NCBI RefSeq assembly: GCF_016464305.1
Contig: NZ_JAEIOJ010000001.1
Coordinates: 518,685-582,684, forward strand
Reading direction: 5' to 3'
Source: Umezawaea beigongshangensis
Lineage (GTDB): Bacteria > Actinomycetota > Actinomycetes > Mycobacteriales > Pseudonocardiaceae
Length of the DNA: 64,000 nt
Translations under genes and position numbers: made by a program
Shown: piece after piece, positions 52,442 to 61,505 of the stretch
Layout of the letters: each line of letters begins with the position of its first letter
Position numbering within the stretch: the first letter of the stretch is position 1
The notes under the pieces: model-generated
Database searches by the model: none
What the model saw: only the letters and a program-made list of their open reading frames with translations
What the model was told of the DNA's origin: nothing

Positions 52442-53041
52442 TCAGTCGTGCTGGGCCGGTGGGTCCACGGCCCACTGCACGAGCGTCCACAGCCGCTCGG
52501 CCATCTCCCGCGGCGAGCACGCCTCCGCCGCGTCCCGCACGACCCAGCTGATCATGTAGACGACACCGCCGCCGGACATGAAGTCCGCGAGGTCGCGCAC
52601 CGGCGGCCTGGTGCGCCCCTCGGGGTGGGGCGTGCTCTGCATCATGTGCTCGGCGTAGCCCGCGAAGGCGCGGTACATCTGCCCGACCAGCGTGAGCGCC
52701 GGGCTGCCGGTGAACAGCCTGCGGTAGAAGACGTCGTGCTCGCGCAGGTGCTCGGCGAGCCGCACCAGCCCCGGCGGCACCTCGTCCTGGCCGAAGCTGG
52801 GGAACGGGTCCGACGTGAGGGCGAGGACGCCGCTCAGGCGCGTCACCGCGGCCTCGGTCAGGATCGCGTCGCGGTCCGTGTAGTGCAGGTAGACGGCCTG
52901 CCGGCTGAGCTGCGCCTCCTTCGCGATGTCCGTGAAGGAGATCTGGTCCAGCCCCCGCTCGTCCACGAGCCGCACGGCCGCGTTCAGCACCGCCGCTCTC
53001 GATCTCCGCACCCGCGGGTCCAGCTCCGTCACGACCCCCAC
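52442..53041 (-). CDS. TetR family transcriptional regulator
   Basis: 199 residues. The N-terminal HTH is AVLNAAVRLVDERGLDQISFTDIAKEAQLSRQAVYLHYTDRDAIL (about residues 17-61). The ligand domain is helical and unassigned. It is divergent from the carboxylesterase-like gene, and a 28-bp palindrome in between is a convincing operator. It likely represses itself and the esterase. Confidence 0.92.
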   Translation of the reverse strand: MGVVTELDPRVRRSRAAVLNAAVRLVDERGLDQISFTDIAKEAQLSRQAVYLHYTDRDAILTEAAVTRLSGVLALTSDPFPSFGQDEVPPGLVRLAEHLREHDVFYRRLFTGSPALTLVGQMYRAFAGYAEHMMQSTPHPEGRTRPPVRDLADFMSGGGVVYMISWVVRDAAEACSPREMAERLWTLVQWAVDPPAQHD

Positions 53042-53072
53042 CCCTCGCTCGGTGGGCCGACTTTACAGACGG

Positions 53073-53100
53073 CCAGTACTTGACACGTGTCAACGACTGG
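53073..53100. promoter_or_regulatory. 28-bp palindromic operator between TetR and esterase genes
   Basis: Centre TTGACACGTGTCAA (53080-53093) is a perfect 14-bp palindrome. Flanks CCAGT / ACTGG (53073-53077, 53096-53100) are also inverted, leaving one 2-bp mismatch on each side. The size fits a TetR dimer-of-dimers or single dimer site. Confidence 0.8.
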
Positions 53101-53114
53101 TCGAAGGTCGTCGT

Positions 53115-54230
53115 GTGAGGGCGCGAGGGGTGGAGGAGCAGCTCACCGGGGAGGTCGTCGCGGAGAAGGTGTGCGTCGTCACGGCCGGCGGTCTCGTGCG
53201 CGGCACGCGCGACGGGGACGTGATCACCTGGCGGGGCGTGCCGTACGCGGAACCACCGGTGGGACCGCTGCGGTTCCGCGCCCCGGTGAACCGCAGGCCG
53301 TGGACCGGGGTGCTCGACGCGCGCGACCGCGACGCCGACGACTGCCTGACCGTGGACGTGGTGACCCCGGCCGACCAGGACGCCGACCAGCGCCCGGTCG
53401 TCGTGTCGCTCGACGGCGCCGGCGCCGACCTGGTCCACCCCGGCGGGATCGTCCACGTGTCCGTCAGCTCCCGCTCCGGTCCGCTGGGGTTCCTGGACCT
53501 GTCGCGCTTCTCCACGCCCGAACGGCCGTTCCAGAGCAACGTGGGCGTGCGCGACCAGGTGGCGGCCCTGCGGTGGGTGCAGCGCAACATCGCGACCTTC
53601 GGCGGCGACCCGGACAACGTGACGGTGTTCGGGGTCTCCACCGGCGCGGACGCCGTGACGACCCTGCTGGCCGCGCCGTCCGCGCGCGGCCTGTTCACCG
53701 GAGCGGTCGTGCAGAGCGCGTCGGTGACGCCCACCCCCGACTCCGACACGGCGGCCGAGCAGGCGCGGGAGTTCCTGCGCGCCCTCGACGTGTCCCCTGG
53801 CGACGCCGCGGAGGTGCTGCCCGAGGTGAGCGCGGAGCGCCTGGCCGAGGTGTCGACGGCGGTCGGCCCGTTCGCGCCCGTGGTGGACGGCGACGTCCTG
53901 CCCCGTCATCCCGTGGACGCCTGTCGCGACGGCACCGCGAACCCCGTGCCGCTGATCATCGGCTCCGACGCGGCCTGCCACCGGCAGAGCGCGGCGCTGG
54001 CGCGGGCCCACTCGCGGCACGCCGCCACCTACAGCTACCACTACGACTTCCGGTCGCCCCTGCTGCGCATGTTCGGTCTCCGGCAGGACCTGGCGGACCG
54101 GATGCGGGCGCACTGGCTGTCGTTCACCCGCAGGCGCGCGCCGCTGGAGACGTGGCCGGTGTACTCGGAGACGTCCCGGCGGGTCCTGGTGTTCGACAAG
54201 ACGGACCGCGTGGAGCTCGACGTCCGCTGA
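53115..54230 (+). CDS. Shortened carboxylesterase type B-like protein, probably altered active site
   Basis: 371 residues versus about 500 in the family. Matches are clear (RGVPYAEPPVGPLRFRAPV, FQSNVGVRDQVAALRWVQRNIATFGGDPDNVTVFG and GLFTGAVVQSAS). The nucleophile elbow reads GVSTGA (Ser175) instead of GESAGA. The oxyanion-hole HGGG is missing (SLDGAG), the segment before it is shortened, and the usual C-terminal GxxH block with the catalytic His cannot be found between SYHYDFRSPLLRMFGL and HWLSFTR. It may be a non-catalytic ligand-binding or degenerate esterase. GTG 53115 has GAAGG 7 nt upstream. Probably controlled by the divergent TetR protein. Confidence 0.75.
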   Translation: MRARGVEEQLTGEVVAEKVCVVTAGGLVRGTRDGDVITWRGVPYAEPPVGPLRFRAPVNRRPWTGVLDARDRDADDCLTVDVVTPADQDADQRPVVVSLDGAGADLVHPGGIVHVSVSSRSGPLGFLDLSRFSTPERPFQSNVGVRDQVAALRWVQRNIATFGGDPDNVTVFGVSTGADAVTTLLAAPSARGLFTGAVVQSASVTPTPDSDTAAEQAREFLRALDVSPGDAAEVLPEVSAERLAEVSTAVGPFAPVVDGDVLPRHPVDACRDGTANPVPLIIGSDAACHRQSAALARAHSRHAATYSYHYDFRSPLLRMFGLRQDLADRMRAHWLSFTRRRAPLETWPVYSETSRRVLVFDKTDRVELDVR

Positions 54231-54298
54231 CCTCTCCCCCTTCTCGCCCTCCGGTCCGAAACCAGCCGTCCGATCTCCGAACCCGGCATGATGGAGCG

Positions 54299-55687
54299 AT
54301 GCAGCACGTGCCGCGACGCCTCGTGAGGACAGTCCTGCTCGTCGTGGTCGCCGTGCTGGCGGCCGGGTGCACCCGGGCCGTCGCGGGACGACCCGTGGCC
54401 GGTTCGGTGGTCCGCACCGAGGGCGCGGACACCGGAGCCGTCAACGGCAGCGACGGCGGTGAGGTGGACCAGCTCGCGGCGACCGCCGTGCAGGACGTGG
54501 AGGCGTTCTGGGCGCAGGAGTTCCCGTCGACGTTCGGCGAGCCGTGGGAACCGCTGAGGGGCGGCTACTACTCCGTCGACACCTCCGACGAGAGCGCGAA
54601 GCCGCCGCCCTGCGTGGAGAAGGCGTCCGACGTGGAGGGCAACGCGTTCTACTGCCCGACCGCCGACGCCATCGCGTGGGACCGGACGGCGCTGCTGCCG
54701 GTGCTGAGGGACCGCTTCGGCGACGCGGCCGTGGTGGTCGTGCTGGCGCACGAGATGGGCCACGCCGTGCAGCGCCGCACCGGCATCACGCCCGAGGTGG
54801 AGCAGCAGCGGCCGGAGCAGTACCCCACGATCCTCACCGAGGCGATGGCCGACTGCTACGCGGGCGCGTTCGTCCGCTGGGTGGACGAGGGCCGGTCCGA
54901 GCACCTGGAGATCGGCGCCGACGCGCTGGACTCGGCGCTGGGCGCGCTGATCACCTTCCGCGACCCGGTGGGCACCTCGCCCGCCGACACCCAGGCGCAC
55001 GGCAGCGCGTTCGACCGGGTGTCGGCGTTCCAGGACGGCTACGAGCGGGAGGCGCGGTTCTGCTCGGAGATGTCGGTCGACAACCGGGTCTTCACCCAGC
55101 GCAGCTTCACCAGCAGCGACGACCGGGCACGGGGCGGCAACCTGCCCTTCGACGACATGCTGAACGAGATCACCCCCGACCTGAACACCTACTTCGCGAA
55201 CCTGGTGGGGCAGCGCGGCAGGACGTGGCAGCAGCCCACGTCCACCCCGACGCGCCAGGAGCCCGACTGCTCGGGCGACCAGGGGCCGGTGGCGTGGTGC
55301 CCGGACGGCGCGGAGATCGAGGTGGACGTCGCGGAGGAGCTGCCGGAGCTGCACGAGGAGCTGGGCGACTACGCGACCGGCACGCTGCTGGCGAGCCGCT
55401 ACGGCCTGGCCGCGCTGTCGGCGCTGGGCGAGCCGGTCGAGGGCGAGGACGCGGGCCAGGAGGCGCTGTGCCTGGCCGGCGCCTACACCTCCGAGGTGTT
55501 CACCCGCACGTCGCAGGGGTTCGGCCTGTCCCCCGGCGACCTGGACGAGGCCGTGCAGGTGCTGCTGAACCACGACTACGCGGCTCGCGACGCGGCGGGC
55601 GAGACGTCGCTGGAGCGGGGCTTCGAGCGGGTCGCGGTGTTCCGCGCCGGCGTGTTCGAAGGGCTCGAATCCTGTGGCCGGGAGTGA
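54299..55687 (+). CDS. Neutral zinc metallopeptidase lipoprotein (copy 1)
   Basis: 462 residues. A signal peptide with a lipobox (VLAAGC, Cys24) targets it to the outer face of the membrane. The zinc motif HEMGH is at residues 151-155 and the third ligand is probably Glu in LTEAMADCYAGAFVRW; this is the neutral zinc metallopeptidase (YpfJ-type) family. A C-terminal region with two repeats-like halves (GDLDEAVQVLL) follows. 89 nt before a paralogue with the same layout; both begin after a G-E/M-D motif (DGGEVDQLA, DGGEMDRLA). Target unknown. Confidence 0.85.
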   Translation: MQHVPRRLVRTVLLVVVAVLAAGCTRAVAGRPVAGSVVRTEGADTGAVNGSDGGEVDQLAATAVQDVEAFWAQEFPSTFGEPWEPLRGGYYSVDTSDESAKPPPCVEKASDVEGNAFYCPTADAIAWDRTALLPVLRDRFGDAAVVVVLAHEMGHAVQRRTGITPEVEQQRPEQYPTILTEAMADCYAGAFVRWVDEGRSEHLEIGADALDSALGALITFRDPVGTSPADTQAHGSAFDRVSAFQDGYEREARFCSEMSVDNRVFTQRSFTSSDDRARGGNLPFDDMLNEITPDLNTYFANLVGQRGRTWQQPTSTPTRQEPDCSGDQGPVAWCPDGAEIEVDVAEELPELHEELGDYATGTLLASRYGLAALSALGEPVEGEDAGQEALCLAGAYTSEVFTRTSQGFGLSPGDLDEAVQVLLNHDYAARDAAGETSLERGFERVAVFRAGVFEGLESCGRE

Positions 55688-55775
55688 CCGACCTCGTCAC
55701 TCCTCCTCGGCTGTCACCTGATCGGATATAGGCTGCGGCGAAGCCAGATCGCTGACTCGGGACGGTGCTTGGAAC

Positions 55776-57233
55776 ATGCTGGGGCGTGCAACTCGAACCA
55801 GGCGGTCGGCCGCGGTGCTCGCGACGGTCGCCGTCGCGGCACTGCTGGCGGGGTGCTCTCAGGTCGTTCCGGGGACGGCGAGCAGCGAGCGACCCGATCC
55901 CACGAAGGTCTCCGGCCTGGACATCACCACCGGGGAGAGCGGCGCCAAGCCCGGTGCGCCCGACGCCGACCTGCGGGTGGAGAACGGCGACGGCGGCGAG
56001 ATGGACCGGCTGGCCATCAACGCGCTGGCCGACGTGCAGAAGTACTGGGCGGAGCAGTTCCCCGAGCAGTTCGACGGCGCGGTCTTCGAGCCGGTGAAGC
56101 GGCTGGTGTCCTACGACTCCGGCGGCCGGGGCGTGCAGCTGTGCCGCACGAACACCGCGGGGCTGGTCAACGCGTTCTACTGCTCCCTGGACGACACGAT
56201 CGCCTGGGACCGCGGCGAGCTGCTGCCCATGCTGAACGACTCGTTCGGCCCGATGGCGGTGGTGACGGTGCTGGCGCACGAGATGGGCCACGCCGTGCAG
56301 TTCAAGCTGGGCAGCAAGAGCGGCATCGACCAGGCGACTCCGACGATCATCAAGGAGCAGCAGGCCGACTGCTACGCGGGCAACTTCTTCCGCTGGGTCG
56401 CCGAGAACAAGTCGGAGCACTTCCAGATCTCCACCGGCCCCGGCCTGAACAAGATCATGGCGACGCTGTTCTTCATCCGCGACTCCGCGGGCACGAGCTT
56501 CGAGAAGGACGGCGCGCACGGCAACGCGTTCGACCGCGTGTCGGCGTTCCAGTTCGGCTTCGCGAGCGGCCCGAAGCGGTGCGCGCAGATCGACGAGGCC
56601 GAGATCCAGGAGCGGATCACGCAGAAGTCGTTCGACTCGAACGACCAGGACTCCGGCCTCGGCAAGGGCAACATCAGGGTCGACGACCGGGCCAACCTGG
56701 ACAGCCTGGAGAGCAGCCTGCGCGACGCCTTCAAGCAGACCGGCGCCACGCCGCCCGCGATCCAGGAGACCCCGGCGGACTGCACCGACGCGGAGACGAC
56801 GAGCCCGGCGTCCTACTGCCCGGCGACGAACCAGATCTCGCTGAACATGAAGGACCTGGTCGCGATCGGCACCCCGGCGCGCAAGGGCCAGTCCGGCGGC
56901 ATCGGCGACTTCGCGGCGTTCGCCGAGATCGCGTCCCGCTACGCGCTGTCGGTGCAGAAGGCCAGCGGCTACTCGCTCGACGGACCGGCCACGGGACAGC
57001 GCACGGCGTGCCTGACCGGCGCGTGGGCCGGGACGACCGTGGAGGGGGGAGGCTCGCTGAAGCTGTCGCCCGGCGACCTCGACGAGGCCGTGGCGGAGCT
57101 GCTGGCCGAGGACAGCCTGATCGCGGCGGACGTGAACGGCGAGGTCGTGCCCTCGGGCTTCGCCCGCGTGGAGGCCTTCCGCGACGGCTTCTTCGACGGA
57201 GACTCGGGCATCTGCACCCGCAAGTACCGCTAG
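55776..57233 (+). CDS. Neutral zinc metallopeptidase lipoprotein (copy 2)
   Basis: 485 residues. Lipobox ALLAGC (Cys27); zinc motif HEMGH at 168-172; likely third ligand in IIKEQQADCYAGNFFRWV. It aligns with copy 1 over its whole length (FYC, IAWDR, AHEMGHAVQ, DCYAG, FDRVSAFQ, SPGDLDEAV), so the two arose by tandem duplication. Both keep the zinc ligands. It ends just before the inverted 22-bp repeat array, which probably terminates it. Confidence 0.87.
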   Translation: MLGRATRTRRSAAVLATVAVAALLAGCSQVVPGTASSERPDPTKVSGLDITTGESGAKPGAPDADLRVENGDGGEMDRLAINALADVQKYWAEQFPEQFDGAVFEPVKRLVSYDSGGRGVQLCRTNTAGLVNAFYCSLDDTIAWDRGELLPMLNDSFGPMAVVTVLAHEMGHAVQFKLGSKSGIDQATPTIIKEQQADCYAGNFFRWVAENKSEHFQISTGPGLNKIMATLFFIRDSAGTSFEKDGAHGNAFDRVSAFQFGFASGPKRCAQIDEAEIQERITQKSFDSNDQDSGLGKGNIRVDDRANLDSLESSLRDAFKQTGATPPAIQETPADCTDAETTSPASYCPATNQISLNMKDLVAIGTPARKGQSGGIGDFAAFAEIASRYALSVQKASGYSLDGPATGQRTACLTGAWAGTTVEGGGSLKLSPGDLDEAVAELLAEDSLIAADVNGEVVPSGFARVEAFRDGFFDGDSGICTRKYR

Positions 57234-57240
57234 CCCGACC

Positions 57241-57402
57241 CGAGTTGAGCGTTGGAGCACCACGAGTTGAGCGTTGGAGCACCACGAGTTGAGCGTTGGA
57301 GCACCACGAGTTGAGCGTTCGTGCTTCGAGCCGGGCCCGAGTGCTCAACTCGTGGTGCCCGAGTGCTCAACTCGTGGTGCCTGAACGCTCAACTCGTGGT
57401 CA
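57241..57402. repeat. 22-bp repeat array in inverted orientation, locus B
   Basis: Three exact 22-bp copies plus a partial one in one orientation (core CGAGTTGAGCGTTGGAGC; 57241-57325), then three in the opposite orientation (core GCTCAACTCGTGGTG; 57336-57402). It lies between convergent genes, and the last copy covers the stop codon of the CnoX-like gene. The two halves can pair into one long hairpin. Core identical to locus A (8551-8612). Confidence 0.92.
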
Positions 57403-58380
57403 GTAGAGGGCGCTGGCCAGGTTGCGGCGGGCCGTGGAGACCCTCGGGTCGTCCGAGGGGAACAGCTCGAACAGGCCCACCAGGTGTTCGCGGACCCGGT
57501 TGCGGTCGTCGCCGAACACGCGGCGGACCGTGTCGACCAGGCGGGCGAACGCGGCCTCGGCGTCACCGGCGGCCACCAGGGCGTCGGCGGCGGCGAGCTG
57601 GGCGTCGAGATCGTCCGGCGCGGCGTCCGCGCGACTCACGGCGTCGCCGTCGACCGACTCGGCGCGGGCGGTGAAGCGCACCTGCGCCAGCGCCGCCTTC
57701 GCCTCCTCGTTGTTCGGCTCGGACACGAGGATCTGCGCGTAGGCGGCCTCGGCCGCGGCGTAGTCCCCGGCCTCGAAGGCCTCCTCCGCGGCGGTGAACC
57801 GGGGGTCCTCCGGCTCCTCCACGGGCTCGGCGGAACCGGCGTTCGCCTCGGCGGCGCGGATGCCGGGCAGGCGGTCGCGCAACGCGTCGAGCAGTCGCGC
57901 CACCCACTGCTGGAGCTCGGGGTCGGGCAGCGGACCGGCGAAGGCGTCGATCGGCTGGCCACCGGCGACGGCGACGACGGTCGGCACGGACTGCACGCCG
58001 AACGCCTGCCCGATGCGGGGGTTCTGGTCGAGGTCCACGTTCGCGAGGAGCCACGCACCGCCACCGGCGGCGGCGAGGCGCTCCAGCGACGTGGTGAGGA
58101 CCTGCGACTCGGGGCTCCAGGTCGCCGTGAGGTTCACGACCACCGGCACCTGGAGGGACTGCTCGACGACGGACTGGAACGTCTGCTCGCTGACCTCGAC
58201 GATCCACGGGCTGCTGTCGCCGGCCGCACCGGCGCCGGGAGCGGGTGCTCCCGGCGCGGCGGCCTGAGCGGTCGGCCTCTGGCGCACCGCGTCGGCCCTG
58301 GCCTTCAGCGCTCCGAGATCGACCGCGCCCGACAGCGCGGCGGACAGTGCGGCGGTCTTGCGTGGGTCTGGCCTCGTCAC
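57400..58380 (-). CDS. Thioredoxin-fold co-chaperone, CnoX/YbbN-like
   Basis: 326 residues. The N-terminal thioredoxin domain (about residues 50-160) has [24 protein letters not shown] and [22 protein letters not shown]. The CxxC site is replaced by SPES, so it has no redox pair, as expected for YbbN-type holdases. TPR-like repeats follow ([40 protein letters not shown]). It may protect clients and pass them to chaperones. GTG 58380 preferred because AGGA is 8 nt upstream; ATG 58389 is possible. Confidence 0.85.
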   Translation of the reverse strand: MTRPDPRKTAALSAALSGAVDLGALKARADAVRQRPTAQAAAPGAPAPGAGAAGDSSPWIVEVSEQTFQSVVEQSLQVPVVVNLTATWSPESQVLTTSLERLAAAGGGAWLLANVDLDQNPRIGQAFGVQSVPTVVAVAGGQPIDAFAGPLPDPELQQWVARLLDALRDRLPGIRAAEANAGSAEPVEEPEDPRFTAAEEAFEAGDYAAAEAAYAQILVSEPNNEEAKAALAQVRFTARAESVDGDAVSRADAAPDDLDAQLAAADALVAAGDAEAAFARLVDTVRRVFGDDRNRVREHLVGLFELFPSDDPRVSTARRNLASALY

Positions 58381-58399
58381 GTCTTCCATCCTGGCACGG

Positions 58400-59260
58400 T
58401 CAGTCGGCGCCCATCTCACGGACCGGGTCGAGCGCCATCGGATTGACCTTCAGGGCGTCGTTCTGCCGGGCGATGCGCAGGGTGAGCGGCGTGAGCAGGA
58501 CGCGCAGCCGCTCGGTGTGCCGCGCGCCGAGGCTGGTCCACGGCTGCTCGGCGACCTCGTCGGTGCGCCGCTCGACGTCGGCCCGCAGGGCGGCGCCGGC
58601 GCTGGTGAGACCGCCGTAGAACAGGCCGCGGTCGGCGAGCGCGTGCCGGGCGCGCTGCCAGCTCGCCTCCGGCCAGCCGCGGGCCCCGCGCAGGTACTCG
58701 GCGTCCAGCCCGGTGTCCGCGCCGAACAGCACCAGCGCCTCGCACGGCCCGATCCCGGCGGCCACGAGCGCGGCGACGTGCCCGTCCCCGCGCGCTTCAC
58801 GCAGCACCGTGCACGCCTGCCACAGCACGAGGTGCGGTTCCTCCGGCCACGGCAGCGCCCGGTTGGCCGCGGCGAGCGGGCGACCGGCGGTGCAGGTCAC
58901 CTCCGCGGCCTCGCGCGCCAGCGCGGCCGCCTCGGCGACCTCGGGGCCGGTCACGTCGTCGCCGAGCATCCGGCGCAGGGCCGCGTCGGCTCCGGCGAGC
59001 CTGGCCTCCAGGTACCGCTGCGGGGACGCGGTCGCCCACACGGCGGGCACCGCGCGGGCGACCTTCGCCGGGTGGAACGTGTAGAACAGCGCCGTCACCA
59101 GCTCCGGCGACGCCGCGCCCAGCGGCGCGGCGCGCGTGCCGAAGTAGCCCGCCCAGCCCCCGCGGGAGCCCGTGGCGGCGTTGGCCGCGAGCGACTCGGG
59201 CGTGAAGTACGTGACGTCGTGGTAGGTCTCAAACCGCACCCACATCCGCCGCGCGAGCAC
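58400..59260 (-). CDS. SCO6745-like protein
   Basis: 286 residues. It matches, from memory, the actinobacterial SCO6745 family ([17 protein letters not shown]... and the C-terminal [33 protein letters not shown]), which ends in a winged-helix-like region. No catalytic motif. Starts 1 nt after the mutase stop, so it is co-transcribed with the mutase. Function unknown. Confidence 0.75.
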   Translation of the reverse strand: MLARRMWVRFETYHDVTYFTPESLAANAATGSRGGWAGYFGTRAAPLGAASPELVTALFYTFHPAKVARAVPAVWATASPQRYLEARLAGADAALRRMLGDDVTGPEVAEAAALAREAAEVTCTAGRPLAAANRALPWPEEPHLVLWQACTVLREARGDGHVAALVAAGIGPCEALVLFGADTGLDAEYLRGARGWPEASWQRARHALADRGLFYGGLTSAGAALRADVERRTDEVAEQPWTSLGARHTERLRVLLTPLTLRIARQNDALKVNPMALDPVREMGAD

Positions 59261-59261
59261 G

Positions 59262-60995
59262 TCAGAACCTCGCGGGTTCGGTGTAGACGCCCCACTCCGC
59301 CCTCAGCACGTCGCAGATCTCGCCGAGCGTCGCCTCCGCGCGCGCGGCCCGCAGCATGGGCTCGACGAGGTTGCCGTCGCCGCGGGCGATCTCCGCCATC
59401 TCGGCGAGCGCCGCGTCCACGGCGGCCTGGTCGCGGTGGGCGCGTCGCTGCGCCAGCACGCGGTTCTGCTCGCGCTCGACCTCGTGGCTGACGCGGAGGA
59501 TCTCCAGGTCGTCGGAGACGGACTCGGTGTGGCAGTTGACGCCGACCATCTTCTTCTCGCCCTTCTCCAGGGCGATCTGGTGGGTGAACGCGGAGTCGGC
59601 GGTCTCACCGGTGAACCAGCCGTCCTCGATGCCGCGCAGGATGCCCGAGGTCATCTCGCCGATCGGGTGCTGCCCCGACGGCACGGCGGCGGCTGCCATC
59701 TCCTTGATCCGGTCGAAGATCTTCTCCGCCTCGGCCTCGATCCGGTCGGTCAGCGCCTCGACGTACCAGGAGCCGCCGAGCGGGTCGGCGACGTTGGCGA
59801 CGCCGGTCTCCTCCACGATCACCTGCTGGGTGCGCAGCGCGATCTGCGCGGCCTTCTCCCCCGGCAGCGCGAGCACCTCGTCCAGGGCGTTGGTGTGCAG
59901 CGAGTTCGTCCCGCCGAGCACCGCCGCCAGCGCCTCGATCGCGGTGCGCACGATGTTGTTCTCCGGCTGCTGCGCGGTGAGCGACACCCCGGCGGTCTGC
60001 GTGTGGAACCGCAGCTGCTGCGCCTTGGCGGTGGTCGCGCCGTAGACGTCGCGCATCCAGCGCGCCCAGATCCGCCGGGCGGCGCGGAACTTCGCGATCT
60101 CCTCGAAGAAGTCGACGTGCGCGTCGAAGAAGAAGCTCAGGCCGGGGGCGAACGTCTCCACGTCGAGCCCGCGGGACAGGCCCAGCTCGACGTAGCCGAA
60201 CCCGTCGGCGAGGGTGAACGCCAGCTCCTGCGCGGCCGTCGACCCGGCCTCCCTGATGTGGTAGCCCGACACGGACAGCGGCTTGTAGGCCGGGATGTGC
60301 CGCGCGCAGTGCTCCATCAGGTCGCCGATGAGCCGCAGGTGCGGCTCCGGCGCGAACAGCCACTCCTTCTGGGCGATGTACTCCTTGAAGATGTCGGTCT
60401 GGAGCGTGCCGTTGAGCTTGCCGACGTCGGCGCCCTGGCGCTCCGCCGCGACGAGGTACATGACGAAGATCGGCACGGCGGGACCGGAGATGGTCATCGA
60501 CGTGGTGACCTCCTCCAGCGGGATGTCGCGGAACAGCACGTCCACGTCGGCGGCGGAGTCGATCGCCACGCCGCAGTGGCCCACCTCGCCGAGCGAGCGC
60601 GGGTCGTCGGAGTCGCGGCCCATCAGGGTGGGCATGTCGAAGGCCACGGACAGGCCCCCGCCGCCGCGCGACAGGATCATCTTGTAGCGCTCGTTGGTCT
60701 GCTCGGCGTTGCCGAAGCCGGCGAACTGCCGGATCGTCCACGCCCTGCCGCGGTAGCCGGTGGGGTGCAGGCCGCGGGTGAAGGGGTACTCGCCGGGCCA
60801 GCCGATGCGTTCGAAGCCCTCGACGGTCTCGCCGGGACGGGGACCGTAGACGGGGTCGACCTCGACACCGGACAGCGTCGTGAAGTCGGCGTCGCGGACG
60901 CGCCCTGCCTCCTCGGCCTTCGCGTAGGCGGCTCGCCACCGCTCGCGCCCGGCCTCCACGTCGGCGTACCTGTCGTCGTATCCCGGTGCGGGCAC
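59262..60995 (-). CDS. Acyl-CoA mutase large subunit (isobutyryl/methylmalonyl-CoA mutase type)
   Basis: 577 residues, catalytic barrel only. The B12-binding DxHxxG domain is absent, so it needs a separate small subunit not seen here. [49 protein letters not shown] and [14 protein letters not shown] mark the family. The first of these reads more like isobutyryl-CoA-mutase-type enzymes than the RPWTIRQYAGF of methylmalonyl-CoA mutase. GTG 60995 chosen: GGGAGGG is 5 nt upstream and a palindrome lies further up. An in-frame extension to 61085 would translate the palindrome. Radical carbon-skeleton rearrangement of acyl-CoA. Confidence 0.88.
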   Translation of the reverse strand: MPAPGYDDRYADVEAGRERWRAAYAKAEEAGRVRDADFTTLSGVEVDPVYGPRPGETVEGFERIGWPGEYPFTRGLHPTGYRGRAWTIRQFAGFGNAEQTNERYKMILSRGGGGLSVAFDMPTLMGRDSDDPRSLGEVGHCGVAIDSAADVDVLFRDIPLEEVTTSMTISGPAVPIFVMYLVAAERQGADVGKLNGTLQTDIFKEYIAQKEWLFAPEPHLRLIGDLMEHCARHIPAYKPLSVSGYHIREAGSTAAQELAFTLADGFGYVELGLSRGLDVETFAPGLSFFFDAHVDFFEEIAKFRAARRIWARWMRDVYGATTAKAQQLRFHTQTAGVSLTAQQPENNIVRTAIEALAAVLGGTNSLHTNALDEVLALPGEKAAQIALRTQQVIVEETGVANVADPLGGSWYVEALTDRIEAEAEKIFDRIKEMAAAAVPSGQHPIGEMTSGILRGIEDGWFTGETADSAFTHQIALEKGEKKMVGVNCHTESVSDDLEILRVSHEVEREQNRVLAQRRAHRDQAAVDAALAEMAEIARGDGNLVEPMLRAARAEATLGEICDVLRAEWGVYTEPARF

Positions 60996-61040
60996 GGCTG
61001 CCCTCCCTCGTCGTCGCTGAGGCTCGTCGTCGTCGAGGAA

Positions 61041-61060
61041 ATAGTAGGACTTCCGACTAT
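61041..61060. promoter_or_regulatory. Palindromic operator upstream of the mutase
   Basis: Minus strand ATAGTCGGAAGTCCTACTAT: half site ATAGTnGGA inverted, 2 unmatched pairs in 20 bp. It contains TACTAT, a good -10 box, and lies 46 nt before the GTG. A regulator bound here would block RNA polymerase. Confidence 0.65.
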
Positions 61061-61090
61061 CGGCCGCCACAGTGGCCCCGGACACACGAA

Positions 61091-61121
61091 CGGCCCGCGA
61101 CGCACGGGGCGTCGCGGGCCG
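61091..61121 (-). terminator. Terminator after the thiamine-binding-like gene
   Basis: 12-bp perfect stem CGGCCCGCGACG / CGTCGCGGGCCG with a 7-nt loop, beginning 13 nt past the stop codon at 61134. Confidence 0.75.
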
Positions 61122-61133
61122 CTGGGACGTGCG

Positions 61134-61430
61134 TCACGGGGCGAGGTGGGCCTCCACCCTGGCCACCTTCTCGGTCAACTGGTCCACGTGGCCGGGGCGG
61201 ATGTCGGCCTTCAGGACGAGGCTCACCCGCGGCGCGGTGGCCTGCACGACCTCCGTCGCCCGCTTCACGACGGCCATCACCTCGTCCCACTCGCCCTCGA
61301 CCAGGGTGAACATGGCGTTGGTCTCGTTGGGCAACCCCGACTCCCGCACCACCCGCACCGCCGCCGCGACCGCTTCCGCGACGCTGTCGGACTCCCCGCC
61401 GAGCGGGCTGACGCTGAACGCGACGAGCAC
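61134..61430 (-). CDS. MTH1187/YkoF-type thiamine-binding-like protein
   Basis: 98 residues, ferredoxin-like fold of the MTH1187/YqgV family. [58 protein letters not shown] is the full conserved core. Relatives bind thiamine-like ligands and form tetramers. GTG 61430 chosen because GGAGG lies 5 nt upstream. It is divergent from MarR; no thiamine genes are adjacent. Confidence 0.85.
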   Translation of the reverse strand: MLVAFSVSPLGGESDSVAEAVAAAVRVVRESGLPNETNAMFTLVEGEWDEVMAVVKRATEVVQATAPRVSLVLKADIRPGHVDQLTEKVARVEAHLAP

Positions 61431-61491
61431 TGCCACCTCCACGACCGTTCGACTTCGCCTGCCGTTGTCCATCATGCGCCGTACCCACTGG

Positions 61492-61497
61492 TAGCTT
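61492..61497 (+). promoter_or_regulatory. Leaderless -10 box of marR gene
   Basis: TAGCTT, 8 nt before the MarR ATG, with no ribosome site between. Confidence 0.5.
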
Positions 61498-61505
61498 CGA
61501 CGGCC

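Noticed and set aside
57241-57402. Transposon end or IS inverted repeats
   Set aside because: There is no transposase and nothing between the inverted halves except a 10-bp centre.
57400-58380. Active thioredoxin
   Set aside because: The CxxC motif is replaced by SPES, so a thiol-disulfide oxidoreductase role is not supported.
61041-61085. N-terminal extension of the mutase to GTG 61085
   Set aside because: It would translate the operator palindrome; a much better ribosome site (GGGAGGG) precedes GTG 60995 where the family sequence begins.
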